Positions 1 to 7,039 of a stretch of DNA of 8,985 nt are shown here, piece by piece. The notes beneath the pieces were generated by a model. The model did no database searches, was not told the origin of the DNA, and saw nothing but the letters and a program-made list of their open reading frames with translations. Source of the stretch: Candidatus Kapaibacterium sp. (GTDB taxonomy: Bacteria > Bacteroidota > Ignavibacteria > Kapaibacteriales > UBA961); contig JALRFC010000056.1 of assembly GCA_023253875.1 (NCBI GenBank), positions 1 to 8,985 on the forward strand. Direction: 5' to 3'. The position numbers and the translations under genes are program-made. The number at the start of each line of letters is the position of its first letter. The first letter of the stretch is position 1.

Positions 1-36
1 TAACTGATTTACACATTACATCTCAATAGAATATTT

Positions 37-303
37 ATGCTGAATCAAGCTAAAAAAGCAGAGATCATCAAACAATATGGTGGAAACGAGTCAAATACCG
101 GTCTACCTGAAGTACAGATTGCTTTATTGACGGAAAACATTTCCGTATTGGCCAAGCATCTTGAGCAACACAAGAAGGACTATCATAGCCGTCGCGGTCT
201 CATGCAAATGGTCAGCAAGAGAAAGAAACTTCTTAATTATTTGATGAGAAATGACATTACGAGATATCGCGCCATCATTAGCGCTTTATCAATACGAAAG
301 TAA
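37..303 (+). CDS. rpsO: 30S ribosomal protein S15
   Basis: Small-subunit ribosomal protein that binds 16S rRNA early in assembly of the 30S platform. The product has 88 residues, the normal family length (about 89), and aligns end to end with S15. Visible family features are TGLPEVQIA at residues 21-29 and the RNA-contacting stretch around residues 41-54, with His41, His45, Asp48 and Ser51 all present, followed by the basic KRKKLLNYL helix. The ATG at 37 gives the expected N-terminus, but the upstream AT-rich 36 bases show no clear Shine-Dalgarno sequence. The gene is followed at once by a strong terminator and then by pnp, the widespread rpsO-pnp order. In E. coli S15 represses its own translation through a leader pseudoknot; too little leader is in the window to judge that here. 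Identification is secure. Confidence 0.98.
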   Translation: MLNQAKKAEIIKQYGGNESNTGLPEVQIALLTENISVLAKHLEQHKKDYHSRRGLMQMVSKRKKLLNYLMRNDITRYRAIISALSIRK

Positions 304-307
304 CCTC

Positions 308-332
308 AAGGGCGCTCATGGCGCCCTTTTTT
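308..332 (+). terminator. Intrinsic terminator after rpsO
   Basis: A perfect 8-bp stem AAGGGCGC (308-315) pairs with GCGCCCTT (321-328) around a 5-nt loop (TCATG). A run of six T at 327-332 follows, of which the first two also sit in the stem. It starts 4 nt after the rpsO stop codon. It should end most rpsO transcripts, leaving pnp to read-through or to its own promoter between 333 and about 375. Confidence 0.92.
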
Positions 333-374
333 ATTGATACTGTTATGCAATCATAAAATCATGGGGGCTTTAGA

Positions 375-467
375 TTGTGGGCATGCCGCTCTGAGTGCAG
401 GAAGGAATCTTTTCTGAGATTTCTTCCTCCGCTCAGACTTCAGTCCTCAGAATGAGTCCGCCCATGA
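375..467 (+). promoter_or_regulatory. Structured leader RNA of pnp with long stem-loop
   Basis: The 193-base gap between rpsO and pnp contains a long hairpin. Positions 391-409 pair with 418-436 around an 8-nt loop (410-417): 16 Watson-Crick pairs, two G-U pairs (396-431, 405-422) and one C-C mismatch (398-429). T390-A437 adds one more pair. It lacks a T-tract, so it is not a terminator. A second possible stem, 375-382 with 460-467 (six Watson-Crick pairs plus two G-U), would close the base, and a 4-bp hairpin (446-449 with 453-456) could form a third arm. In E. coli a long stem-loop in the same place is cut by RNase III, and PNPase then degrades its own message. The position and size fit such a role here, but that function is inferred. 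Confidence 0.7.
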
Positions 468-486
468 ATGTTACACGTGCTATCCC

Positions 487-492
487 AAGGAG
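487..492 (+). promoter_or_regulatory. Ribosome binding site that fixes the pnp start
   Basis: AAGGAG lies 4 nt before the ATG at 497. It is the only good Shine-Dalgarno sequence near the in-frame candidates (GTG 395, ATG 452, ATG 464, ATG 497), and it selects 497. Confidence 0.85.
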
Positions 493-496
493 AATT

Positions 497-2815
497 ATGG
501 CACAACATTCAGTTTCCCTAACACTTAATGGACGGGAATATACTATCGAGACCGGTCGTTTTGCAAAACTGGCCAATGGCGCAGTGATGGTCCGTTATGG
601 CGATACAATGGTACTCGTCACTGCATGTGCATCACAAGATGCAAGACCTGATATTGATTTCTTACCTCTTACAGTTGAATATCGTGAGAAAGCAGCTGCT
701 GCCGGTAAAATTCCTGGTGGATTTTTTAAACGTGAGGGAAAGCCAAGTGAAAAGGAAATCTTATCCGCACGTTTGATAGATCGTCCTGCTAGACCTCTCT
801 TCCCTAAAGGGTGGAAATATGAAACCCAATTAGTGGCTTCCATTTATTCATCAGAAAATGAAATTGATTCCGATACATTGGCGGCAGTAGGTGCTTCTGC
901 AGCTCTCGTCATTTCAGATATCCCTTTCAATGGTCCATATTCAGAAGTCATGGTTGGTCGCGTGAATGGTGAATTCATCTGTAATCCAACGATGAGTCAA
1001 TTAGTGGAATCCGATATTGAGATTGTGGTTGCGGGTACTGATGAAGCAATTATGATGGTGGAAGGAAGTTCGAAAGAAATTTCTGAAGAGGATTTTATTG
1101 CTGCTCTAGAATTTGCTCATGCAACAATCAAGCAAATCAATGCATTGCAATTGCAATTGCGAGAACTTGCCGGAAAAACCAAGAAAGAATTCGAAGTTGC
1201 TGAAGATGATGAGGCTTTGCTATTGGCTGTAAAAGCTATTGCTGCGCCACTCATCAAAGAACAGATTCGTAAAGATTCCATCAAAGAGCAACGCATTGAA
1301 TTTGCAAAATCATTACGTGATACTGTATTGAATGCATTGCAAGAAGCTGAACCAATTGAGGATCAAGCACTTCTTGATGCACGTACAAAGAAAGTCAAGG
1401 GGTATATATCCAAGATTGAAAAGCATGAAATGCGTCGCATGATCATTGATGATAAACGTCGTTTGGATGGTAGAAAGACAACAGATATTCGTTCAATCGA
1501 TTGTCTTACAGGATTACTTCCAAGAACTCATGGTTCTGCATTATTCACTCGTGGTGAAACACAGAGTTTGACAACAGTGACGCTTGGAACAAAGAGTGAT
1601 GAACAGATGATTGATGGATTATTTGAAACTGAATTCCGTCGCTTCATGTTGCATTATAACTTCCCTCCTTTCTCCACCGGCGAAGCCGGCCGCATGACCG
1701 GTACGAGTCGTCGTGAAATCGGACATGGTAAACTTGCTGAGCGCGCTTTGAAAGTGATGATGCCGGGTGATGAAGATTTCCCATATGTAGTGCGTATCGT
1801 CTCAGACATCTTGGAATCCAATGGCTCTTCCTCCATGGCAACAGTTTGTGCCGGAAGTCTTGCATTGATGGATGCCGGCGTTCCCGTCAAAAAAGCAGTT
1901 GCAGGTATTGCGATGGGTCTCATTATGGAAGAAGATGATTCAGCGATCTTGAGTGATATTTTGGGTGATGAAGATTTCCTTGGTGATATGGATTTCAAAG
2001 TCGCGGGTACTCTAGACGGCATCACTGCTTGTCAGATGGACATCAAAATCGGTGGTTTATCCACAGATCTCATGCGTCGAGCATTGGATCAAGCTCGTCA
2101 TGGTCGTTTGCATATTCTTGGCATCATGAATGCTGCTCTTGCTGAACATCGTTCAGATCTTTCACAATATGCACCAAGACTTACCACAATCATGATTGCT
2201 CAAGACATGATTGGTACTGTGATTGGACCTGGTGGTGATACCATTCGTGGTATGCAAAGAGAATTCGGTGTTGAAATCACAATTGAAGATGATGGTTCAT
2301 GTATTATTGCCGCTACAAATCAAGAAGCAGCGCAGAAAACAATTGAACGAATCAAAGCACTGACAAGTCCACCGGAAGTTGGCAAAGTGTATACTGCGAC
2401 TGTAAAAGATGTACGGGAAGGTCTAGGTGCAATCGTTGAATTCATGCCGAAGACAAAAGGTCTTTTACATATTTCACAAATCAGTTATGATCATTTCCAA
2501 AATGTTGGCGATGTTTTGAAAGTTGGACAGCAAATTGATGTCAAACTTCTCGAAATCCAATCTGATGGGAAATTCAGATTGAGTCATAAAGTACTACTCA
2601 CTCCTCCCGAAGGTTATGTAGAACCACAAAGACAAGAACGCCCACGTCGTGATGATCGTGGTGGCCGTGGTGGATATGATAGAGATCGTGGAGGTCGTGG
2701 TGGATATGATCGCGACAGAGGTCCACGTCGCGATGATCGTCCTAGAGATGATCGTCCTCGTGAAGAAAGACCTAGAGATGATCGTCCAAGAGATGATAGA
2801 AGATTCGAAGACTAA
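497..2815 (+). CDS. pnp: Polynucleotide phosphorylase with Arg/Gly/Asp-rich tail
   Basis: PNPase degrades RNA 3' to 5' with phosphate, releasing nucleoside diphosphates; it works as a homotrimer and, in many bacteria, in the degradosome. From the ATG at 497 the product has 772 residues. Order: first RNase PH domain (from about residue 5), all-alpha linker, second RNase PH domain (about 325-550), KH domain with GPGG at 577-580, S1 domain (629 to about 700) and a charged tail (702-772). The phosphate-binding SNGSSSMA (Ser444-446) and the metal/catalytic Asp493, Asp499 and Lys501 in LGDEDFLGDMDFK match E. coli Ser437-439, Asp486, Asp492 and Lys494, so the enzyme should be active. The reading frame is open back to GTG 395, but that extension overlaps the leader hairpin and lacks family similarity. 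The usual family length is about 700; the excess is the repeat-rich tail. Identification is secure. Confidence 0.97.
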   Translation: MAQHSVSLTLNGREYTIETGRFAKLANGAVMVRYGDTMVLVTACASQDARPDIDFLPLTVEYREKAAAAGKIPGGFFKREGKPSEKEILSARLIDRPARPLFPKGWKYETQLVASIYSSENEIDSDTLAAVGASAALVISDIPFNGPYSEVMVGRVNGEFICNPTMSQLVESDIEIVVAGTDEAIMMVEGSSKEISEEDFIAALEFAHATIKQINALQLQLRELAGKTKKEFEVAEDDEALLLAVKAIAAPLIKEQIRKDSIKEQRIEFAKSLRDTVLNALQEAEPIEDQALLDARTKKVKGYISKIEKHEMRRMIIDDKRRLDGRKTTDIRSIDCLTGLLPRTHGSALFTRGETQSLTTVTLGTKSDEQMIDGLFETEFRRFMLHYNFPPFSTGEAGRMTGTSRREIGHGKLAERALKVMMPGDEDFPYVVRIVSDILESNGSSSMATVCAGSLALMDAGVPVKKAVAGIAMGLIMEEDDSAILSDILGDEDFLGDMDFKVAGTLDGITACQMDIKIGGLSTDLMRRALDQARHGRLHILGIMNAALAEHRSDLSQYAPRLTTIMIAQDMIGTVIGPGGDTIRGMQREFGVEITIEDDGSCIIAATNQEAAQKTIERIKALTSPPEVGKVYTATVKDVREGLGAIVEFMPKTKGLLHISQISYDHFQNVGDVLKVGQQIDVKLLEIQSDGKFRLSHKVLLTPPEGYVEPQRQERPRRDDRGGRGGYDRDRGGRGGYDRDRGPRRDDRPRDDRPREERPRDDRPRDDRRFED
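2663..2800 (+). repeat. Tandem repeats encoding the PNPase C-terminal tail
   Basis: Two adjacent 30-nt units (2663-2692, 2693-2722) both encode GRGGYDRDRG, residues 723-742. They are followed by four 15-nt units encoding R(D/E)(D/E)RP and a shortened fifth (2729-2800, residues 745-768). The copies differ mainly at synonymous positions (CGT, CGC and AGA for Arg; GAT and GAC for Asp). That suggests the repeats are old or that the protein sequence is selected. RGG boxes usually bind RNA and are intrinsically disordered, so the tail probably extends the RNA-binding surface of the KH-S1 platform or recruits partners. Confidence 0.85.
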
Positions 2816-2821
2816 TTACCT

Positions 2822-2855
2822 ATCCCCTTGCCCACCAAAGCAAGGGGATTTTTTT
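2822..2855 (+). terminator. Intrinsic terminator after pnp
   Basis: A perfect 10-bp stem, ATCCCCTTGC (2822-2831) with GCAAGGGGAT (2840-2849), has an 8-nt loop and ends in seven T (2849-2855). It starts 7 nt after the pnp stop codon and should end the pnp transcript cleanly. Confidence 0.95.
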
Positions 2856-2878
2856 ATGCGTTAGTTAATTATAATGTC

Positions 2879-2916
2879 GCCCCGATGGGGCTAGGATGAT
2901 ACCGCCTCTACGAGGC
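2879..2916. repeat. Paired GC mini-hairpins, probable dispersed repeat
   Basis: Two small perfect hairpins sit 12 nt apart: GCCCC-GAT-GGGGC (2879-2891) and GCCTC-TAC-GAGGC (2904-2916). Each has a 5-bp stem and a 3-nt loop. Their similar design and the linker between them resemble short dispersed repeats that I recall from Bacteroidota and related genomes, where they often yield spurious peptides reading IPPLRGF; exactly that peptide is encoded here from the ATG at 2896. Only this one copy is in the window, so its repeat nature rests on recollection and not on direct comparison. A TATAAT at 2870-2875 lies just upstream. Confidence 0.55.
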
Positions 2917-2961
2917 TTTGTGGAAGAATGGTATATTTGTGAACATTATTTGGGATTTGTC

Positions 2962-4155
2962 ATGGCGATATTGTTTACGATTCTGGGTTGTGTTTTTTCG
3001 AGCATCATCATGGTGCTAAGTGTCTATTTCATTATGCCTTTTCCTGGTAGCCAGCAAGCTGAGACCATTGATATTGGATTTGCTTTGCACATGTGGTATT
3101 GGTATATCATAATCCCATTTCTTTTATTGGCATTATTCGGATATGTAAAACTCTATCTTGATAATGCTTCTTGGATCAAGAAAACCTTACTTATTCTTCC
3201 CTTTTTTCTTCCCGGTGGAATATATTATGTGACCAAGAATATCATGAGCGCAGATCATATGTTTTTGCAAGCTCGAAGTGTCAACCATATTGAAGTCTCA
3301 GATCCTTCACTTGATCAATCCATGATTGTGATTGGAACAGAAATCAATGGAGAAGCCAAAGCATATCCAATGAATATCGTTGGTTATCATCATCAAATTC
3401 GTGATTCAATTGGTGGCAAGCCGGTGATGATCACTTATTGTACTGTATGTAGAACAGGTAGAATATGGGATCCGATTATTGAAGGAACAAATGAGCAATT
3501 CAGACTTGTAGGTATGGATCATTTCAATGCAATGTTTGAAGATGCAACAACTGGTTCATGGTGGAGACAAGCCACAGGTGAGGCAGTGACGGGTGCACGT
3601 AAAGGGATGACATTACATGAATATCCTATTTATCAAAAATCACTCAAAGAGTGGAAAAGACGTTTTCCAAAATCACTTGTCATGATGCCCGATACAGCAT
3701 TTACTCAGCAATATGCAGGTCTTACAGGATATGATAAAGGACTTATTCAAAGCAAGCTTGTCGGAACAAATCAGAATTCTTGGAATGATAAATCATGGGT
3801 TATTGGTATACGTATCGGTGAGACGACAAAAGCCTATGATTGGCAAAGAACTAAAAACAAACGCTTTTTGCTCGATACAGTGAATGATACACCAATTATC
3901 GTTCACTTACTCTCAGACAATGGCACATTCAATGTGTGGAATCGTACAATTGATAGTATCATCATCAATCCAAAAACCATTGGCAATGATCAATTCTTCG
4001 ATGAGGGAACGCAAACCTTATGGGATAAAACGGGTCGTTGCATAGATGGCATATTACTCGGTAAAAGACTCCAACCAATTCCTGCATATCAAGAATTTTG
4101 GCATTCTTGGAGAACATTCAATCCCAATACGCTCACTTATGGGAAGTCGCAATGA
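2962..4155 (+). CDS. Membrane-anchored DUF3179 domain protein
   Basis: Protein of unknown function with a DUF3179 domain. From the ATG at 2962 it has 397 residues. Three hydrophobic segments come first (about 3-26, 40-62, 74-92), then a soluble domain to the end. Family signatures in the soluble part are AKAYPMNIVGYHHQIRDSIGG (split around residues 133-152), TYCTVCRTG with a Cys160-x2-Cys163 pair, and GSWWRQATGEAVTG at 198-211. The paired Cys and the His143-His144 could bind a metal or take part in redox chemistry, but no reaction is established that I know of. The frame is open back to ATG 2896, which would add 22 residues; those come from the mini-hairpin repeat and read as a spurious peptide, so 2962 is preferred although it lacks a strong Shine-Dalgarno sequence. 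The next gene begins 67 nt downstream without a terminator between. The family call is firm; the start is less so. Confidence 0.85.
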   Translation: MAILFTILGCVFSSIIMVLSVYFIMPFPGSQQAETIDIGFALHMWYWYIIIPFLLLALFGYVKLYLDNASWIKKTLLILPFFLPGGIYYVTKNIMSADHMFLQARSVNHIEVSDPSLDQSMIVIGTEINGEAKAYPMNIVGYHHQIRDSIGGKPVMITYCTVCRTGRIWDPIIEGTNEQFRLVGMDHFNAMFEDATTGSWWRQATGEAVTGARKGMTLHEYPIYQKSLKEWKRRFPKSLVMMPDTAFTQQYAGLTGYDKGLIQSKLVGTNQNSWNDKSWVIGIRIGETTKAYDWQRTKNKRFLLDTVNDTPIIVHLLSDNGTFNVWNRTIDSIIINPKTIGNDQFFDEGTQTLWDKTGRCIDGILLGKRLQPIPAYQEFWHSWRTFNPNTLTYGKSQ

Positions 4156-4177
4156 TTATGGCGATTCATAGCTGATA

Positions 4178-4198
4178 AATGGCTAATTTTGTGCCATT
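4178..4198. other. Inverted repeat upstream of the ABC exporter gene
   Basis: AATGGC (4178-4183) and GCCATT (4193-4198) form a perfect 6-bp inverted repeat around TAATTTTGT. The core contains TAATTTTG, which fits the Bacteroidota -7 element TAnnTTTG, 31 nt before the ATG at 4223. No matching upstream TTTG element is visible at the right distance. It could be an operator over a promoter, or chance; there is no T-tract, so it is not a terminator. Confidence 0.25.
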
Positions 4199-4222
4199 CA
4201 AGAATCCCGTACATCAAAACTT

Positions 4223-5983
4223 ATGACTTCACAGGACGATAAAGTATATAGCTCTGTGGATTATACTCTAATCCGCAGATTGCTCGTATTTATCAAACCA
4301 TATCGTACTTCACTCTTCATTGTTTTCCTCTTTACCGTGATTGCGGCAGGTATGGCACCACTCCGTCCATATCTCACAAAAGTCGGAATTGACTCCTATA
4401 TTCTGCAAAAAGATGAACAAGGACTATTGATGATGGTTGGCATCATCGTATCAGTTCTACTCATTCATGCCGGACTTCAATATTTCACTTCCATCATGCT
4501 CCAAAGAATTGGGCAGAAAGTACTCTATAATGTTCGCATGGAAGTGTTTAATCACATACAGTCATTATCACTTCGTAGCTATGATACAACTCCGGTTGGC
4601 AGACTCGTCACACGTGTGACAAATGATATTGAAGCACTCAATGAATTATTCACTTCAGGCGTAGTGACAATATTTTCCGATATTCTTCTTATTGCATTCA
4701 TCATAAGCTTCATGCTTGCAACAAGTTGGGAGGTTACATTGGTGACAATCGGCGTACTTCCACTATTGATCATTGCAACCATCATTTTTCGGAAAAAAGT
4801 ACGCGTAGTTTATAGTGAAACTCGAAGACTCATCGGTAAACTCAATGCATTTTTGAATGAATATATCACCGGAATCACCACCATTCAATTGTATTCTCAA
4901 GAGTCCTCACGATTCAAAGAATTCGATGAAATCAATACCGAACATCGTAATGTCCAATTGAAAACCATCAATTATTATGCATCATTCTTTCCGGTGGTGG
5001 AATTCACAAGCGCGCTTGCACTTGCACTCATTCTATGGTATACATCTTCTCATATTTTTGAAGGCACAATGTCACTCGGTATGTTGATTGCATTCACACA
5101 ATATGCCGAAATGTTTTTCAGACCAATCAGAGATTTAACCGAAAAGTATAATACTTTGCAAAGTGCGGTAGCAGCAGCCGAACGTATCTATGATATTCTC
5201 GATACACCAATACCGATGCAGGATGATTCCGATGCGAAAGAATTAAGGGGGTTCACAGATAGCATTGAATTCAATCATGTGACATTTGGTTATGTACCCG
5301 ATAAAACCGTACTTCATGACATTTCATTCAGTGTAAAAAAAGGACAAATGATTGCGCTTGTGGGAGCAACAGGTTCCGGAAAAAGTTCAATCGTGAATCT
5401 ACTTTGTCGATTTTATGATCCCAATGCGGGAGCAATTCGCATTGATGGAACCGATATACGAAATTTTACAAAAACTTCTCTTCGATCTAAGATAGCTTTG
5501 GTGTTGCAAGATGTCTTTTTGTTTTCGCGTTCTGTTGCAGACAATATTTCACTTGGTAATCCTTCCATCACCCGCGCTGAAATTGAAAAGGCAGCCGAGG
5601 CATTGGGAGCTGCTGAATTCATACGCTCTTTGCCACAAGGTTTTGATACACAAATGATTGAAAGAGCGGGTAATCTCTCTGTTGGACAAAAACAGTTGAT
5701 TTCATTTTGTCGCGCACTTGCATTTGATCCTGATATTCTGATCTTAGATGAGGCGACATCCAGTATTGATACAGAAACAGAACAACTCATCAATGCTTCG
5801 CTTGACACATTAATGAGCAATAGAACATCCATTGTGATTGCCCATCGATTGTCAACCATACAGAAAGCTGATAATATCATCGTTTTGCATCAAGGGATCA
5901 TTCGAGAAATGGGTACACATCAAGAATTGCTCAAGCAAAAAGGGTACTATGCACGCTTGCATGCATTGCAATTTGGTCATTGA
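4223..5983 (+). CDS. ABC exporter, fused membrane and ATPase half-transporter
   Basis: Inner-membrane half-transporter of the exporter type (MsbA/MdlB/LmrA-like), 586 residues, expected to work as a dimer. The membrane part has about six helices (near 30-48, 69-90, 146-166, 169-189, 252-274, 283-300). The ATPase part shows Walker A GATGSGKSS (381-389, Lys387), a Q-loop in VLQDVFLFS, the signature LSVGQ (485-489, a common variant of LSGGQ), Walker B ILILDEA with Asp509 and catalytic Glu510, then the D-loop SSID, and the H-loop His541 in IAHRLSTI. All catalytic residues are present, so it should be active. The substrate cannot be read from the sequence; lipids, drugs or peptides are all possible. 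No Shine-Dalgarno sequence precedes the ATG. There is no second ABC half next door, which favours a homodimer. Confidence 0.95.
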   Translation: MTSQDDKVYSSVDYTLIRRLLVFIKPYRTSLFIVFLFTVIAAGMAPLRPYLTKVGIDSYILQKDEQGLLMMVGIIVSVLLIHAGLQYFTSIMLQRIGQKVLYNVRMEVFNHIQSLSLRSYDTTPVGRLVTRVTNDIEALNELFTSGVVTIFSDILLIAFIISFMLATSWEVTLVTIGVLPLLIIATIIFRKKVRVVYSETRRLIGKLNAFLNEYITGITTIQLYSQESSRFKEFDEINTEHRNVQLKTINYYASFFPVVEFTSALALALILWYTSSHIFEGTMSLGMLIAFTQYAEMFFRPIRDLTEKYNTLQSAVAAAERIYDILDTPIPMQDDSDAKELRGFTDSIEFNHVTFGYVPDKTVLHDISFSVKKGQMIALVGATGSGKSSIVNLLCRFYDPNAGAIRIDGTDIRNFTKTSLRSKIALVLQDVFLFSRSVADNISLGNPSITRAEIEKAAEALGAAEFIRSLPQGFDTQMIERAGNLSVGQKQLISFCRALAFDPDILILDEATSSIDTETEQLINASLDTLMSNRTSIVIAHRLSTIQKADNIIVLHQGIIREMGTHQELLKQKGYYARLHALQFGH

Positions 5984-6013
5984 TTGAAGTCTCATCACAA
6001 CACTCTACTTAGA

Positions 6014-6030
6014 TGCCTAGAAAAGAGGCA
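6014..6030 (+). other. Small hairpin between the ABC and SPFH genes
   Basis: TGCCT (6014-6018) pairs with AGGCA (6026-6030) around a 7-nt loop, in the 94-base gap after the ABC gene. What follows is only loosely T-rich (ATTATTGTATTTT), so it is at best a weak terminator or an RNA-processing site. Confidence 0.25.
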
Positions 6031-6065
6031 ATTATTGTATTTTGCACATGGTTTTCACAATCATT

Positions 6066-6071
6066 AGGAGA
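6066..6071 (+). promoter_or_regulatory. Ribosome binding site that fixes the SPFH gene start
   Basis: AGGAGA lies 6 nt before the ATG at 6078. The frame is open back to TTG 6042 and ATG 6048, but neither has a ribosome site, and the extra residues would put basic residues ahead of the natural N-terminal membrane helix. The start is therefore taken as 6078. Confidence 0.8.
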
Positions 6072-6077
6072 AGCATC

Positions 6078-7025
6078 ATGGAAGTGCTGATTTTCATTGG
6101 TATTATAGTATTCCTCATCTTGCTATTGTCTCTCAGAACTGTCGCTCAAGGCACAGTAGCAGTTGTTACTTCATTTGGAAAATATCGCAGAATCATGTCA
6201 CCCGGACTGAATGTTAAAATTCCAATTTTAGAAACCATTCATCGTAGAATCAGCGTACAAAATCGCTCCGTAGAATTGGAATTTCAAGCAATCACTGTTG
6301 ATCAAGCAAATGTACAATTCAAGACCATGCTTCTCTATTCTGTCTTGGATCAACGCGAAGAAACAATATTGAATGTTGCTTTTAAATTCGTTGATGATCG
6401 AAATTTCATGCAAGCTCTCATTCGTACAGTTGAAGGTGCAGTCAGAAGTTTTGTTGCCACTAAAAGACAATCCGAAATTTTATCTCTTCGCAGAGAAATC
6501 ATTGATCATGTCAAAGATCAGCTTGACAATACTCTTGAATCTTGGGGTTATCATTTGATTGATCTTCAGATGAATGATATTACCTTTGACCAAATGATCA
6601 TGGATTCAATGGCAAAAGTAGTCGCCTCGAATAATCTTAAAGCTGCCGCAGAGAATGAAGGGCAAGCATTACTCATTACAAAAACAAAGCAAGCCGAAGC
6701 CGATGGAAATGCCATAAAAATCAGTGCTACAGCAGAGAAAGAAGCTGCCCAAATGCGGGGTCAAGGCATTGCATTATTCAGACAAGAAGTGGCAAAAGGT
6801 ATGAGTGAAGCCATCAAAGAAATGAATTCAGCTGATGCCGATGCTTCCGTCATTTTATTCTCAATGTGGAATGAAACCTTGCGACATATCGCTGAAAATG
6901 GCAAAGGGAATGTCATGTTTTTCGATGGTTCAACAGAAGGCATGCATAAAACCATGCGTGAATTATTGGCGATGAGTCAAGGTACAATGTTCGAAGGTTC
7001 CAAGAAACACAATCAACCACGATAA
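6078..7025 (+). CDS. SPFH/band-7 domain membrane protein
   Basis: Member of the SPFH (stomatin, prohibitin, flotillin, HflK/C) family, which forms ring- or cage-like assemblies on membranes and organises membrane domains or protease access. From the ATG at 6078 it has 315 residues: an N-terminal membrane helix (about 3-19) and a band-7 domain beginning GTVAVVTSFGKYRRIMSPGL (residues 25-44). An Ala/Glu/Lys-rich helical region follows from about 187 to 245, and the C-terminus is less conserved. The segment RGQGIALFRQEVAKGM (227 on) resembles the plant HIR type of SPFH protein. It starts 94 nt after the ABC gene; the next gene begins 14 nt after its stop. No NfeD-like partner, common beside flotillin-type members, is adjacent. 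The family call is firm; the cellular role is unknown. Confidence 0.9.
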   Translation: MEVLIFIGIIVFLILLLSLRTVAQGTVAVVTSFGKYRRIMSPGLNVKIPILETIHRRISVQNRSVELEFQAITVDQANVQFKTMLLYSVLDQREETILNVAFKFVDDRNFMQALIRTVEGAVRSFVATKRQSEILSLRREIIDHVKDQLDNTLESWGYHLIDLQMNDITFDQMIMDSMAKVVASNNLKAAAENEGQALLITKTKQAEADGNAIKISATAEKEAAQMRGQGIALFRQEVAKGMSEAIKEMNSADADASVILFSMWNETLRHIAENGKGNVMFFDGSTEGMHKTMRELLAMSQGTMFEGSKKHNQPR

Positions 7026-7039
7026 TTTATTAATGCATT

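Noticed and set aside
334..359. Possible sigma-70 promoter for pnp: TTGATA (334-339) and TAAAAT (354-359)
   Set aside because: The spacer is only 14 nt, too short for a good promoter; a pnp promoter in this gap is likely, but I cannot place it.
395..496. N-terminal extension of PNPase from GTG 395 (also ATG 452 and 464)
   Set aside because: The extension overlaps the leader stem-loop, has no ribosome site and no resemblance to PNPase N-termini; ATG 497 has AAGGAG at 4 nt and begins the family sequence.
1654..2025. Antisense open frame of 123 codons inside pnp
   Set aside because: Lies opposite the conserved second RNase PH domain, has no recognisable product and no ribosome site; a shadow.
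2649..2864. 71-codon open frame overlapping the end of pnp
   Set aside because: Out-of-frame reading of the repetitive PNPase tail, giving a low-complexity Met/Ile/Val peptide; a shadow.
2870..2875. Perfect TATAAT upstream of the DUF3179 gene
   Set aside because: No -35-like hexamer at 16-18 nt, where the sequence is the terminator T-tract; AT-rich chance match or part of the repeat.
5413..5880. Antisense open frame of 155 codons inside the ABC gene
   Set aside because: Mirrors the strongly conserved ATPase domain; composition (Ser, Ile, Cys-rich) is typical of reverse-strand shadows.
6014..6030. Terminator after the ABC gene
   Set aside because: Stem of only 5 bp and no continuous T-tract; kept only as a low-confidence hairpin.
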